DNA from: a bacterium
GTDB lineage: Bacteria > Planctomycetota > UBA1135 > UBA2386
Assembly: GCA_011051855.1 (NCBI GenBank)
Contig: DRKG01000189.1
Coordinates: 1-7,667 of the forward strand
Reading direction: 5' to 3'
Length of the DNA stretch: 7,667 bases
In this document: one piece after another, positions 7,222 through 7,667 of the stretch
Numbering within the stretch: the stretch's first letter is position 1
Layout: every line of letters starts with the position of its first letter
The notes under the pieces: generated by a model
Seen by the model: only the letters and a program-made list of their open reading frames with translations
Database searches by the model: none
What the model was told of the DNA's origin: nothing
Program-made: the position numbers and the translations under genes

Positions 7222-7235
7222 GCGCGTCGTCGCGC
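7222..7235. terminator. Short GC hairpin between convergent genes, possible weak terminator
   Basis: GCGCG (7222-7226), loop TCGT, CGCGC (7231-7235) can form a five-pair stem. It sits in the 26 bases between the stops of the two convergent genes. No T-run follows on either strand, so it does not meet the usual intrinsic terminator pattern. It may be chance in GC-rich sequence. Confidence 0.2.
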
Positions 7236-7244
7236 AAGTCCTCC

Positions 7245-7667
7245 TCAAGCCTTGCTGATGAACGTCTCGAGGTCGGCCTGCAGGTTCGACAGGCCGTAGT
7301 CGTCGACGGTGATGCAGCGGTAGACGATGCGCTCGAGATCTTCCGGCGTCTTCGGGTTGAGCACGTTCGGCGGCGTGTAGCTGAAGAAGTAGCTCAGCGA
7401 CAGGCGCTGGATCTCACCACCGCTCTGGCGGCCGGCGAACTCCCACGGCACTTCGTCGAACGGCAGCGTGCCGGTCAGGATCTCGTAGATCATGATCCCG
7501 ATGGCCATCACGTCGGCCTTGCTGTCGGTCAGCAGCATCGGGTTGTAGTGCGGCGTCGTCGTGACCACGGGTCGCTCCGGAATGCGCATCGCCGGGTCGA
7601 GCAGCACCACCTTGCCGCTGGGCTTGACGACGATGTTCTCCGGCTTGAGGTCGCCGTGGTAGTGCAT
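7245..7667 (-). CDS. Ser/Thr protein kinase homologue, C-terminal part, divergent DFG and APE motifs (5' end outside window)
   Basis: The last 140 or so codons of a Hanks-type kinase enter from the right edge. The ATG at the edge is very likely internal, because it sits just before the catalytic loop and the whole N-lobe is missing. Numbered from that ATG, the catalytic loop is HGDLKPEN (4-11), with Asp6, Lys8 and Asn11 kept and Gly in place of the usual Arg of HRD. The Mg-binding DFG motif reads DPA (24-26), with Asp24 kept. The activation segment is short, and TPHYNP (38-43) replaces the usual GTPxYMAPE, so the APE glutamate is missing. Helix F is normal (ADVMAIGIMIYEILTGTLPF, 51-70). The protein ends soon after the last kinase helix, with no C-terminal membrane helix or sensor domain. 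Asp and Asn conservation argues for nucleotide binding and perhaps activity; the altered activation segment suggests it is not regulated in the ordinary way. Family call is strong, activity uncertain. Confidence 0.88.
   Translation of the reverse strand: MHYHGDLKPENIVVKPSGKVVLLDPAMRIPERPVVTTTPHYNPMLLTDSKADVMAIGIMIYEILTGTLPFDEVPWEFAGRQSGGEIQRLSLSYFFSYTPPNVLNPKTPEDLERIVYRCITVDDYGLSNLQADLETFISKA

Noticed and set aside
6517..7248. Extending the lipoprotein gene upstream to 7248, as the open frame allows
   Set aside because: The extension would overlap the dioxygenase gene antisense along its whole length. It would also bury the signal peptide and lipobox in the middle of the protein. ATG 6516 puts the lipobox Cys at residue 22, as expected.
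1..7667. CRISPR array, tRNA or rRNA genes, insertion sequence or prophage signals
   Set aside because: I found no short direct repeats with regular spacers, no transposase or integrase motif, and no RNA gene signature. The repeats present are diverged protein-domain repeats.

Overview
The window is strongly GC-rich and densely coded. It holds five protein genes and no RNA gene, CRISPR array, insertion sequence or phage gene that I can recognise. The gene content is a very large exported protein built of tandem carboxypeptidase-regulatory-like domains, a TPR lipoprotein, a Cache-type histidine kinase, an Arg-type thiol dioxygenase and a degenerate Ser/Thr kinase. Together with weak or absent Shine-Dalgarno sequences, this suggests a Planctomycetota or Myxococcota-like bacterium. 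That placement is inference from gene style; no marker gene is present.

Layout. Three minus-strand genes fill 6516 down to 1 and look like one transcription unit. They are a TPR lipoprotein (6516-5191), a NtrY/NtrB-like membrane sensor histidine kinase (5172-3256), and a giant N-terminally anchored protein (3185 to beyond position 1) with at least nine complete tandem beta-sandwich modules and a cut tenth. The first two genes are 18 bases apart and share a reading frame across a single TGA. The kinase and the giant gene are 70 bases apart. On the plus strand, divergent from the lipoprotein, lies a cupin thiol dioxygenase of cysteine dioxygenase type (6616-7218). The short divergent region between them holds a weak sigma70-like promoter and an imperfect inverted repeat. 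Convergent with the dioxygenase, the C-terminal part of a protein kinase homologue with unusual DFG and APE motifs enters from the right edge (7667-7245).

How they may work together (inference). The minus-strand unit is entirely envelope-directed: an outer- or inner-membrane lipoprotein with protein-interaction repeats, a sensor with a large extracytoplasmic Cache region, and a long rod-like surface or periplasmic protein. One reading is an envelope-sensing module in which the kinase monitors a ligand or state linked to the lipoprotein and the repeat protein. No response regulator is in the window; if it is linked, it lies beyond position 1. The dioxygenase and the Ser/Thr kinase have no obvious tie to that unit.

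The longest open frames on the plus strand (for example about 4 kb from 2428 to 6465) are antisense shadows of these genes. The largest real gene is the one running off the left edge.
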